DNA of 27,325 bases from an uncultured Bacillaceae bacterium. Its GTDB lineage: Bacteria > Bacillota > Bacilli > Bacillales > Cytobacillaceae. Under the pieces are notes generated by a model that was given only the letters and a program-made list of their open reading frames with translations, was not told where the DNA came from and ran no database searches. Below, one piece after another: positions 7,140 through 14,690 of the stretch (position 1 is the first letter of the stretch; each line of letters starts with the position of its first letter). The DNA lies in NCBI GenBank assembly GCA_937995745.1, contig CALKIU010000138.1, positions 1-27,325 of the forward strand. Direction: 5' to 3'. Both the position numbers and the translations under genes were made by a program.

Positions 7140-9329
7140 CTAATAAAACAAATCATAAAGCCGTGCGGCCAGCATTAAATTAAAGCGGTGATCGGGATCG
7201 TTCAAATCTACTCCCAACAGACTTTCTATTTTTTCCAATCTGTACAGCAGCGTGCTGCGGTGTATGAAAAGTTTGTTGGCTGTTTGGGAAATGTTCCCGT
7301 GATTTTGAAGATAGATTCTCAACGTGTGGAACAGATCGGCGTTTTTCTCTTCCGAATACTTCAGCAAAGGATAAAGATATTTTTCCAAAAACATCCGGAC
7401 AGCCGGCGAGTCCTTTGTCTCCCGCAACAAAACATACGAACCCATCTCGTCAAACAAAGCGACCTTTCTGTCTTTGAAACGTTTTTTCACCACATTCAAC
7501 GTTTCTCTGGCCTGCTCGTAGCTTTGATAATAATCTTCAAGAATTTCCGTTGATCCTCCCGCGCCAATGAACACGGAGTATCCGGGTTTTTCTTCGCGGA
7601 GCCATTTTTCCAGGCGTTCGTGGAACGAAGCCCAGAACTGTTTCGGTTTGTTCATTTCTTTTGCCAACGGGACAATGAAAATGTACTCATCTTTTCTGAC
7701 CGTCGCTTGTATATCCGGTTCATACAGCGCCAGCCGCCTTTTCAAACGGTCCCACAGAATCGATTTTTTCGTTTCTTTTTCAAAAACATTCTCATCCCGG
7801 CCGTCTGCGCAGTTTTCAATATCCAGGACCGCCACCCGGTGGGGTTCAAACAGATTCCAGTTGAACAAATGGGCGTTTTGAATGATGCTGTTCCGATCTT
7901 GCAGCGGCTTCACAAGGAGTTTGTTGATGAAGCTGTCTTTCACTTGCTCTTTGGCGTCCATGATCAGCTTTTGCTTGGCAAATTGGGCCGCAAAAATATT
8001 TAAGGCAATATCGATCCCCAGCTGTTCAAAGTCGTCCAGCGGCCCGCGGTGGTTTTCGACCGCCAAAAATCCGGTCAGATCCCGGCCTTCATGAATCGGC
8101 CAGATGTCGACATTTGTTTCACTGCGGGGAACCATCGTGAAACAGCTTTGCGGCTCGCCGGCAACCATCTTGCAAGTGGCCGCCTCGATCAATTCCTCCA
8201 GCCTGTCCTCATCCCCGGGAGCCAAGTAATATGCGAGCGGGCGGAAAAAGCGGTCAAAAAGAATGACGTTTCGCGAAAAAAATTGGCCCACCAGAGCGGT
8301 AATGCCGCCGCAGCTGTCGTCTCTCACCGTCTCTTTGACAAGGGATTGTTGAAATTCCAGCAAGGATTGCAGTTTCTTCTTGTGATTGATGACGTTGTTA
8401 TACAATCTGGCATTTTCCAAAATGGAAACAAAATGATTGGCCAACAGCTTGAGGAGTTCGAGGTCTTCCGGGGTATATACGCCGCTCTTTTTTCCTTTCA
8501 CATGGAGAACCCCGACCGTTCTTAATTCAACGGTCAGCGGCACGGTTATTTCGCCGCCGCCGGGCCTTTCCAAGAAAGGAAAATGCTCTTGAAGATCGTG
8601 ATTCCGCAGACGGATCGCCGCCGGCTCCTCCATCAAGCCGTAAGACGGTTCCTGAAATTGAAGGCTGTTATTTTGTTCATTGTAAAGATAAATGCAGGCG
8701 CAGCACGAATCGGTCCCGATTCCGGCCCGTTCGACAATCGTTTTTATCACCTCTTCCTGCGGCGAATGGAGCGTGAGATTGTTAATGATCCATTCTGCAT
8801 TTAAAATCTTCCTCCGCCCCGCCTCTTTTTCTCTGACCAGTTTGAGGGCTGTCGCCACATCCTTGCCGAACTCCGAAAAAAGAAAACCCATTTCTTTGTA
8901 AAGAGTGATATTTTTCTTAAAACCGATGACACAAAACCCGTAGCTTTTCACATCTTCCATTAACGGAACGGAAAACCACGTCGCCATGGTTTCCTTTTTT
9001 AACAGATTGACAAAGGGGCAGTCGGACGCTTCGGACAACATTTCATCATACGTGAGGGCTCTATACAGGAGAGGGCTCGTGCTGTCTTCCACATGAACGG
9101 GCATCCGGTCCGTAAAGGCAACGTTTTCGCCGCTCGTCACTTTCGCCGCAAGCTTGTCCCCCTCCAAAAGCATGATTCCCGCAAAATCGCAGGGAAACTG
9201 GGAACGGAAGGAATTTATCAAAAACTGGAGAGTCTCTTTTTCAGTGTCAAAATTGATAAGCTTTCGCGCCACGGAACGCAAATGGTTTTCCACCTTTTTC
9301 ATCAATCTTTGCTGTTTGACTGCAGTCAC
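7140..9329 (-). CDS. Tandem-GAF, PucR/CdaR-type transcriptional regulator
   Basis: 729 residues. The C-terminal 60 residues form the PucR-type helix-turn-helix: an NHGNISQTANKLFIHRSTL stretch followed by LYRLEKIESLLG and an aliphatic end. Ahead of it, about residues 470-620, is the divergent GGDEF-like domain that usually precedes this HTH. The N-terminal half looks like two GAF sensor domains (about 20-165 and 170-320), recognised from their alternating strands and the LLKLLANHFVSILENARLY helix that closes the second. A further GAF-like segment may span about 340-460. The start is a GTG at 9329 with AAAGGAGGGG upstream. It lies between the acyl-CoA ligase and thiolase genes, so it is a good candidate for sensing an acyl ligand and controlling this locus; that is inference. 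A strong promoter and a perfect leader hairpin precede it. Confidence 0.85.
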   Translation of the reverse strand: MTAVKQQRLMKKVENHLRSVARKLINFDTEKETLQFLINSFRSQFPCDFAGIMLLEGDKLAAKVTSGENVAFTDRMPVHVEDSTSPLLYRALTYDEMLSEASDCPFVNLLKKETMATWFSVPLMEDVKSYGFCVIGFKKNITLYKEMGFLFSEFGKDVATALKLVREKEAGRRKILNAEWIINNLTLHSPQEEVIKTIVERAGIGTDSCCACIYLYNEQNNSLQFQEPSYGLMEEPAAIRLRNHDLQEHFPFLERPGGGEITVPLTVELRTVGVLHVKGKKSGVYTPEDLELLKLLANHFVSILENARLYNNVINHKKKLQSLLEFQQSLVKETVRDDSCGGITALVGQFFSRNVILFDRFFRPLAYYLAPGDEDRLEELIEAATCKMVAGEPQSCFTMVPRSETNVDIWPIHEGRDLTGFLAVENHRGPLDDFEQLGIDIALNIFAAQFAKQKLIMDAKEQVKDSFINKLLVKPLQDRNSIIQNAHLFNWNLFEPHRVAVLDIENCADGRDENVFEKETKKSILWDRLKRRLALYEPDIQATVRKDEYIFIVPLAKEMNKPKQFWASFHERLEKWLREEKPGYSVFIGAGGSTEILEDYYQSYEQARETLNVVKKRFKDRKVALFDEMGSYVLLRETKDSPAVRMFLEKYLYPLLKYSEEKNADLFHTLRIYLQNHGNISQTANKLFIHRSTLLYRLEKIESLLGVDLNDPDHRFNLMLAARLYDLFY

Positions 9330-9413
9330 CCCGGCCCCTCCTTTCCGTTTTTAACGGCTGCAATCTTTTGTGAACCGAAAAACGGGTTTTCAACATGTCC
9401 TTTTAAAAATGAA

Positions 9414-9446
9414 AGAATCTTAGCCGCCGAGACGTACTAAGATTCT
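9414..9446 (-). promoter_or_regulatory. Perfect 10-bp inverted repeat in the regulator leader
   Basis: AGAATCTTAG and CTAAGATTCT flank a 13-base spacer. The repeat lies about 18 to 50 bases downstream of the predicted start site and about 85 bases before the GTG. It could be an operator for autoregulation or an RNA hairpin. The T tract after it on the minus strand is interrupted, so it is a poor standard terminator. Confidence 0.5.
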
Positions 9447-9470
9447 GAAAAAACTATATTTAAAATATTA

Positions 9471-9500
9471 CATATATTTCCATATCTTGTAAACTGTCAA
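9471..9500 (-). promoter_or_regulatory. SigA-type promoter of the GAF-PucR regulator
   Basis: On the minus strand a perfect TTGACA (9500 to 9495) is followed after 17-18 bases by ATATAT/TATATG in an A/T-rich stretch. Start site estimated near 9464. This is the best -35 box among the beta-oxidation-related promoters in the window. Confidence 0.6.
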
Positions 9501-9602
9501 TTTACGTATTTTTCCATTTACATATAAAAGCCGGAACAGTTTGTCGAATGATGCCGCCGAAAATATGGGCCCGGCAATCTTCCAAGCGGTTGATGCTGGC
9601 GT

Positions 9603-10787
9603 CTACAATTTTTCCCATATTGCGGCAATCCCTTGTCCCCCGCCGATGCATGCCGATGAAACCCCGTATTTCTTGTTTCGTTCGTGCAGTTCGTAAATCA
9701 GGGTCAGGGTGATGCGGGTGCCGCTTGCCGCCAGCGGATGGCCCAAAGCCACGGCGCCGCCGTTGACGTTGCCGATTTCCGGATCGAAGTCCAGCGCTTT
9801 TTGGCAGGCCAAATATTGGGCGGAGAAGGCTTCGTTGATTTCGATTAAATCCATGTCCGCAAGTTGAAGCCCGGCTTTTTTCAAAGCTTCCCGGATCGCC
9901 GGCACCGGACCGATGCTCATCAATTCCGGTTCCACGCCGACCGCGCTCCAGGATACAAGGCGGGCAAGCGGTTTCAATCCTCTCTTTTCCGCATATTCCG
10001 CGGACGTCAAAATGACCGCTGCCGCTCCGTCGCTGATGCCGCTGGCGTTTCCGGGAGTGACGACACCGTTCTCTTTGAATCTCGGCTTCATCTTCCGCAA
10101 TACTTCCAACTCCGTCGGGATCGGCCCTTCATCTTCGCTGACCACTTTCTCCCCGTTTCGGGTCCTGACTGTCACCGGCACGATTTCCTTGGCGAACCGG
10201 CCGGACTTCATCGCCCGGATGGCCCGATCGTAGCTTAATTTCGCAAATTCATCGCATTCTTCGCGGGACACGTTATACTTTTCGGCCGCGTTTTCCGCCG
10301 TCATCGCCATTGTGCAGCCGCCCACCGGGTCGTACAGCCCGTCCCACAAATAATCGGCCATTTTCGGGGGGGTTCCGAGCTTCGTTCCCCATCGGGCCCC
10401 GATGACAAAATAGGGGATTTGGCTCATATTTTCCGTTCCGCCGGCCAAAGCCACCTCTGTTTCGCCCAGCATGATATTTTTTGCCGCCGTCACAATGGCC
10501 TCCAAACCGGAGCCGCAAAGGCGGTTCACCGTTAAGGAAGGGACATGGACGGGAAGCCCCGCTTTCAACCCGACATGCCTTGCCAAATAATGGGCGTCTG
10601 TACTCGATTGCTGGACATTGCCCATCACCACTTCGTCAATTTCGGAAGGGTCCAGCCCGGCGCGGGCAATGGCTTCTTTTGCGCTATAAGCTCCCAAATC
10701 GATGGCCGATATATCCTTGAACGAACCGCCGAATTTTCCAAAAGGAGTTCTTGCCCCGTCAATGAGCACCACGTCTTTTTTCTTCAT
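9603..10787 (-). CDS. Acetyl-CoA C-acyltransferase (thiolase)
   Basis: 394 residues, full thiolase length. It cleaves 3-ketoacyl-CoA with CoA in the last step of beta-oxidation, or condenses two acetyl-CoA. The nucleophilic cysteine is C91 in NRLCGSGLEA. The His350 motif GGAVALGHPLAASG and the second cysteine C380 in SSACIGGGQG are intact, as is the EINEAFSAQ segment. The ATG has GGGAGTGA upstream. It is transcribed alone, about 270 bases upstream of the regulator gene and away from the other beta-oxidation genes. FadA-like versus biosynthetic AtoB/MmgA-like function is not decided by sequence, but the neighbourhood favours degradation. Confidence 0.94.
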   Translation of the reverse strand: MKKKDVVLIDGARTPFGKFGGSFKDISAIDLGAYSAKEAIARAGLDPSEIDEVVMGNVQQSSTDAHYLARHVGLKAGLPVHVPSLTVNRLCGSGLEAIVTAAKNIMLGETEVALAGGTENMSQIPYFVIGARWGTKLGTPPKMADYLWDGLYDPVGGCTMAMTAENAAEKYNVSREECDEFAKLSYDRAIRAMKSGRFAKEIVPVTVRTRNGEKVVSEDEGPIPTELEVLRKMKPRFKENGVVTPGNASGISDGAAAVILTSAEYAEKRGLKPLARLVSWSAVGVEPELMSIGPVPAIREALKKAGLQLADMDLIEINEAFSAQYLACQKALDFDPEIGNVNGGAVALGHPLAASGTRITLTLIYELHERNKKYGVSSACIGGGQGIAAIWEKL

Positions 10788-10843
10788 CTTCTTTCACTCC
10801 CTTTCTCTTTCTGAACAAACATATTCCAAATATTGTTAAAGTC

Positions 10844-10880
10844 ATTATAACGGGTTTGATTATGATGAAGTTACCTTCAT
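10844..10880 (-). promoter_or_regulatory. Thiolase promoter with palindromic operator over the -35
   Basis: A TATAAT (10849 to 10844) lies about 57 bases before the ATG. The -35 position reads AACTTC and is covered by the inverted repeat ATGAAG-N4-CTTCAT (10865-10880). A palindrome on a weak -35 is a plausible regulator site. It does not fit the B. subtilis FadR box, whose arms are closer together. Confidence 0.4.
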
Positions 10881-10965
10881 TTTGCAGGAACATTTGCCCG
10901 CTTTTTCGTACAATTTGCCGGAGTGAAGAGAAAGGGGGAAAACGTTCAGGAGGATTTCCGGCAAT

Positions 10966-10987
10966 AAAAAAAGCGGCCGGAACCGCC
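10966..10987 (-). terminator. Terminator after the small membrane protein
   Basis: On the minus strand a short G/C-only stem (GCGG with CCGC) is followed by seven T, directly after the stop codon. The stem is short, hence moderate confidence. Confidence 0.5.
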
Positions 10988-10994
10988 AAGCCAA

Positions 10995-11594
10995 TCAAAA
11001 ATGGATCGGCATGAAAAAAGAGAGCAGAACGGCCGCCGCGACTGAAAGTCCCGCGGCCAATGCCAGCTGTTTCGGGCTCCTGTAAAAAACGGCGCATAAA
11101 AGGATATACATGATGAATTCGTCAATATAGAGCAAATCCACATAAAAATACCCGACTCCAATTGAGAGGCTCAACACCAGGCCGAGCGGCAACGCCGGCA
11201 ATACGCCTGCCAAGCGGGAATGGTGCCTGCCGAACCAAGCGATTGCCGCCAATAACGGCATGCCCAGCGCCGCCGCTCCCCAAAACAAAAAGTAGCCCAT
11301 CGGGAAAAAACCAAACAGTTCCGCCGAGTAAAGATAATAGCTGATGAGCATTCCCGCAAAAAACATCAATGTATGAATGGCCGCTTTGAAAGCGGTTTTG
11401 CTTAAAACAGCGATGATGACGGCAAAAAACACCCAAATGGCCGGCCTTGTCATCACATTTCCGGCATAGTGGAGAATATCATTCCAGCGGCTGCCGCCCA
11501 CAGGCAACGTATCCAAATATTTCGCGAGGATCCCCATGACGATTCCCAATAACAAATGGACGGTCATTCCCGGGAGGTCATTTTTCAGTTTCAT
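10995..11594 (-). CDS. Small multi-pass membrane protein, function unknown
   Basis: 199 residues if started at the ATG at 11594, which has GAGGG about ten bases upstream. The open frame extends 36 codons further, but that part crosses the likely promoter and is not hydrophobic. There are about six transmembrane segments with short loops, including an FFPMGYFLFWGAAALGMPLL helix. A helical segment AWFGRHHSRLAG adds the only strongly basic stretch. It resembles conserved hypothetical Bacillaceae membrane proteins of the DUF6518 kind in size and layout, but I cannot confirm membership. A TATAAT at 11631-11626 could serve it. Confidence 0.6.
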   Translation of the reverse strand: MKLKNDLPGMTVHLLLGIVMGILAKYLDTLPVGGSRWNDILHYAGNVMTRPAIWVFFAVIIAVLSKTAFKAAIHTLMFFAGMLISYYLYSAELFGFFPMGYFLFWGAAALGMPLLAAIAWFGRHHSRLAGVLPALPLGLVLSLSIGVGYFYVDLLYIDEFIMYILLCAVFYRSPKQLALAAGLSVAAAVLLSFFMPIHF

Positions 11595-11852
11595 AGGCCA
11601 ACCCTCAAAACTTTCATTTTTGTATATTATAAATGACGGTGAAAGTGAATCTGGAGAAGATTTTATCGTTTTTCCCGCGGTCATAGTCCAAGATCCAGCC
11701 ATGATATGGATGGTACCTGTCCTTTAACGCTTCCGCAGAAGGAGCCAACAAGCCGCGGCCCTTGTCCGTATTTCCTTTTAATAAAGACAGACCCCGCCGA
11801 TGAAAAACGGGCCATATTCATCGAAAAGCCGGTTTTTGCTTTCCATTTCCAT
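11595..11852. other. Intergenic region, with a TATAAT and one hairpin
   Basis: On the minus strand a TATAAT (11631 to 11626) lies about 32 bases before the membrane-protein ATG. An inverted repeat CGATGAA/TTCATCG (11798-11823, 12-base spacer) follows the DsbA-like gene without a T run. Nothing else is recognisable. Confidence 0.35.
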
Positions 11853-12764
11853 CTAATCATGTTTATGGTGAACCTGTTTCGATTCTTGGCCATTTTCGGC
11901 CGAACGGTTTGGTTCCGACACGAAAAAACCGTTCCCCGCCGGTGTCATGACAATCCGTTTTTGCGCTTCCAGCCCCTTGAGGACTGCCTCTAGCTGGCGA
12001 TCGGTTAAATCAAAGCTTTCCCGTATTTCAACCGGTGCGACACGGCCGTACTTTTTAATAAACGCAAGAATGTTTTTTTCCGTCGCTCGTTCCGGCTCCC
12101 CTGTTACTTCCCCATCTGAAACCTCGTCAATCGCTCTCTTAAAATTCGAGAAAGGCTGGTATCCCCTGAGAACGGTCTTTTTTTCCCCGAATTGAATTAA
12201 AAAGCTTGGAAAGAGCCGCACCCCGAATGCTTTCATTATTTGCAAATCCTTGTAAAAAGCTCGTTCAGCCGGTCCGTCCGCCATATATTCCACAAACTGT
12301 TCCACATTGAGACCCGTTTCCCCGGCGAGGATGACCAATTTTTCCAGACGATTGAGAGGAACGGCCTCCGCAAAAACCGCTTCCATCATTCTCCGCAAGA
12401 ATTTCCTCGCCAGGCCGGCGTCTTGCAGTTCGGCGGCTTTGTAAGCTTTGTTCAAAGGCCAGGTGGACGGATAATCTTCCGAGAAGAGGGCAATCCCGTC
12501 TGTTTGAACGGGCATACCGTGCTTTTTCGACGACTCGAGCCAGTGTTTGGCCAAATTTCGATTTGACCGGGTGATGTCTCCGCCGACTTCGTTTTTCGCA
12601 TCGTAAAAATGGCGGATATCTTTAATTAAGCCGCCCATGATGAACCGGATTTGGACCCGGTCTTTATAATACGTTTCTATCTTCCGCAAAACCGGCTCGC
12701 TGCCCCAGCACCAAACCGAAGCAGGATCCAGAAAAACGGATATATTGACAAAAGAATGGTTCAT
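11853..12764 (-). CDS. DsbA/SpxH-like thioredoxin-fold protein with C-terminal winged helix
   Basis: 303 residues. Residues 1 to about 210 look like a DsbA-family thioredoxin fold with a helical insertion. There is a first strand VFLDPASVWCWGSEP (residues 10-24) and a cis-Pro segment LFPSFLI followed by GYQPFSNF. The position of the active-site CxxC reads Ser16-Val-Trp-Cys19, so the first cysteine is lost. The spacing and the following W-x-x-EP resemble the ClpXP adaptor SpxH/YjbH of Bacillus, which also starts FxDPxCPxCW. Residues about 225-285 form an extra winged-helix-like domain (AFIKKYGRVAPVEIRESF, then LEAQKRIVMTPAGNGFFV), and the tail is charged. It may be an adaptor or a redox-inactive binding protein rather than an oxidase. 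The ribosome binding site is weak (CGGTGA). Confidence 0.72.
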   Translation of the reverse strand: MNHSFVNISVFLDPASVWCWGSEPVLRKIETYYKDRVQIRFIMGGLIKDIRHFYDAKNEVGGDITRSNRNLAKHWLESSKKHGMPVQTDGIALFSEDYPSTWPLNKAYKAAELQDAGLARKFLRRMMEAVFAEAVPLNRLEKLVILAGETGLNVEQFVEYMADGPAERAFYKDLQIMKAFGVRLFPSFLIQFGEKKTVLRGYQPFSNFKRAIDEVSDGEVTGEPERATEKNILAFIKKYGRVAPVEIRESFDLTDRQLEAVLKGLEAQKRIVMTPAGNGFFVSEPNRSAENGQESKQVHHKHD

Positions 12765-13135
12765 GTTCGTTCACCGTCCGATTTCCTATATTCTTCAGAG
12801 AATGCAATGAATCCCTGTACTTATGTCCTTATTAAACCGCCTTGTATCTACGGCTCCGCGCTTTTTCATAAAAGCCCCGCCATCAGACCCTGAGTCTATT
12901 ATTACATTTCCCAAAGTTTTGCAAAACGTAGTTTTTCAAAAAAATTTCAAACTCCGTCCAAGTGAATATTGGCCGGCTGCCGTTCTCATAAAATGAATAA
13001 AAAGCGGGGGAAAAACCGGCTTCAAACCATTTTAAGAATGGATTCTTCTCTAAGAGTTTTTCAGGAACAGGCGAAAAAAATAGGCTGTCCCGGAAAAGTT
13101 TCCCTTTGGACAGCTTTTTTCGCATTTTCCGGCCA
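12765..13135. other. Intergenic region upstream of the DsbA-like gene
   Basis: This 371-base gap contains the bidirectional terminator at 13074-13120 and a 12-base perfect palindrome GTTTTGCAAAAC (12916-12927). No convincing promoter for the DsbA-like gene was found. The one open frame of some length (12883-13125, minus) overlaps the terminator and is not believed. Confidence 0.45.
13074..13120. terminator. Bidirectional intrinsic terminator after the TraB-family gene
   Basis: GCTGTCC (13084-13090) pairs with GGACAGC (13108-13114). There is a T run on the minus strand (seven T) after the stem and six T on the plus strand. It lies about 15-60 bases past the TraB-family stop and will mainly serve that minus-strand gene. 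Confidence 0.88.
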
Positions 13136-14308
13136 TTAGATGTTTTCCAAGAAAAGGCGGACTACGTCAGCACCGCCGATAAACGTCCCAAGCGAACTGC
13201 CCAAATTGGCGAAAACGACAAGCAGCAAAATGCGGGTCACTTTGTTGCGCCAAAATCCCTTCACGCTGAAAACATCTTTACTGAGATTTTCAAAATCTTC
13301 CACATTCGGTTTTCGCAGCAACGCTTGCACAAGCCCCGCAAACCAGCCGGCGGCCAGCAGCGGATTCAAAGACGTAATCGGCGCGGCGACAAAAGCGGTC
13401 AATATGCTTAACGGATGGCCGAGAGCGGCCGCCGCTCCCAAAGCGGCCAGCGAGCCGTTCCAGAGAATCCAGCTGATCGTCTGTTGAAGACCGGCAGAAG
13501 GATTGGCGAGAAAAGTATACAAAATCAACCCGACGATGATGACGGGAATCGCCCAGCCGATGATTTTCGGAGCCTTCGATTTCGGGGGGCGGGCCGATAA
13601 TTTTTGTAAGTCATGGTCTTTTTGGATTTCCCTTGTGACCCCCGGTACATGGGCCGCTCCGAGAACGGCGACTACTTTTTTCCCCGGCGCTTCTTTCATT
13701 TTTTGCGCCAAATATTGATCCCGCTCGTCAACGAGCGGACCTTTCAATTGCGGAAACGAATCGGTCAATTCGCGGAGAATGGATTGGATCGTATCTTGTT
13801 TTTTCAACTGTTCCAGTTCTTCTTCCGTAATCGTTTCCTTGCTGAAAATGCTGTAAATGATTTCCGCCAACAGCTTTTGTTTTCCCCAAAAGCCGACATT
13901 GTGCCAAATGCGCGCAAATGTGACGCGGATATCCCTGTCGGCCAGCACCAGTTCGGCGCCGGCTTCTTTCGCCGACTCGATGCCTTGAATCATTTCCTGG
14001 CCGGCTTTGACGCCCAATTGATCCGCCATCCGGTTTTGGAACGAGGAAATGGCCAGATTCATGAGTAAAAGCGTGGCCTTTTTTTCTTTGATCACTTTAA
14101 AAATGTCCATCTTTTTCCATTTATCTTTATCCATGATCGACCGGTATCTTTGCTCGTCCAATTCAACGCAGACGGAGTCGGGACGTTCCGTCTCAATCAC
14201 TTTTTTGACCATTTCCGCGCTTGTTTTTGATACGTGTGCCGTGCCGACCAAAATGATTTCTTTATCACCGATATGGATTCTGGTGACATTTTCGAATTCT
14301 TCTGTCAT
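13136..14308 (-). CDS. TraB/PrgY-family membrane protein
   Basis: 390 residues from the ATG at 14308, which has GGGAAGGGAAG upstream. The frame stays open for 53 more codons, but those lack a conserved start. The N-terminal domain shows the TraB/Tiki signatures. These are ILVGTAHVSKTSAE with the GTAHVS motif (about residues 19-32), a nearby CVELDEQRY, LADRDIRVTFAR, and a second histidine motif AVLGAAHVPGV. The last 130 residues contain several transmembrane segments with many glycines and alanines (IIGWAIPVIIVGLILYTFL and following). The family belongs to the EreA/ChaN/Tiki hydrolase-like clan. PrgY blocks pheromone signalling in enterococci, but chromosomal bacillar copies have no fixed role. 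It is probably monocistronic. Confidence 0.88.
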   Translation of the reverse strand: MTEEFENVTRIHIGDKEIILVGTAHVSKTSAEMVKKVIETERPDSVCVELDEQRYRSIMDKDKWKKMDIFKVIKEKKATLLLMNLAISSFQNRMADQLGVKAGQEMIQGIESAKEAGAELVLADRDIRVTFARIWHNVGFWGKQKLLAEIIYSIFSKETITEEELEQLKKQDTIQSILRELTDSFPQLKGPLVDERDQYLAQKMKEAPGKKVVAVLGAAHVPGVTREIQKDHDLQKLSARPPKSKAPKIIGWAIPVIIVGLILYTFLANPSAGLQQTISWILWNGSLAALGAAAALGHPLSILTAFVAAPITSLNPLLAAGWFAGLVQALLRKPNVEDFENLSKDVFSVKGFWRNKVTRILLLVVFANLGSSLGTFIGGADVVRLFLENI

Positions 14309-14575
14309 AGCTTCCCTTCCCCATTCAACAATTCCTGTTCTTGCGGGCCGGCCGTGCCGCCGGACCCCTTGCCCGTTCGTTCTGCCGTTCATTCTTTGTT
14401 GCACTTTCCTTGTCCATGATACCGGATTTTCACCCAAAAAGAAAACTTCTTGCCAAGTTTTATGCATAAAACGGTCTCTATGAATCTTGAACCGGGCATC
14501 TTAATTTTGCAAGGGAGAAGGAACCGGCACCACCATCCCCACATGTTCCCTTTCCAATGATCCGATTGCACTTTT

Positions 14576-14602
14576 AAAAAACGCCCGGATTCAAATTCGG
14601 GA
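14576..14602 (-). terminator. Second terminator-like hairpin downstream of htpG
   Basis: On the minus strand CCCGAATT and AATCCGGG form an eight-pair stem with one mismatch and a two-base loop, followed by a run of six T after CG. It may act as a backup to the stronger terminator just upstream. Confidence 0.45.
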
Positions 14603-14641
14603 GTCTTGCAAATAGAGAAACTCTTCCAGGCAGGCCCAGGC

Positions 14642-14683
14642 AAAAAAACATCCACAGGACGGCCCGTTCCGCCTTCCTGTGGA
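14642..14683 (-). terminator. Intrinsic terminator of htpG
   Basis: Eight bases past the htpG stop on the minus strand, TCCACAGGA pairs perfectly with TCCTGTGGA, and seven T follow after TG. Clear factor-independent terminator. Confidence 0.88.
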
Positions 14684-14690
14684 CTCAACG

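Larger units (their letters stand above)
14309..14690. other. Intergenic region between htpG and the TraB-family gene
   Basis: The 382 bases contain two successive terminators for htpG (14642-14683 and 14576-14602). They also contain a 16-base perfect palindrome GTTTTATGCATAAAAC (14457-14472) about 150 bases upstream of the TraB ATG. A TATCAT (plus strand 14414-14419) may be a weak -10. No gene is seen. Confidence 0.45.

Noticed and set aside
6847..7143. 98-codon open frame on the plus strand
   Set aside because: No ribosome binding site, no recognisable domain, and it runs through the regulator terminator and the ligase promoter.
9530..9602. Coding-like sequence after the thiolase stop
   Set aside because: Frames look protein-like for about 25 codons but then stop, with no start or ribosome binding site; probably chance or an unrecognisable remnant.
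11681..11893. 70-codon open frame on the minus strand between the membrane protein and DsbA-like genes
   Set aside because: Overlaps the end of the DsbA-like gene, has no ribosome binding site and no known motif.
12883..13125. 80-codon open frame on the minus strand
   Set aside because: It overlaps the bidirectional terminator at 13074-13120, has no ribosome binding site and shows A/T-rich, non-coding-like composition.
14457..14472. 16-base perfect palindrome GTTTTATGCATAAAAC
   Set aside because: About 0.4 such palindromes are expected by chance in a window of this length, and it is not near a clear promoter box.
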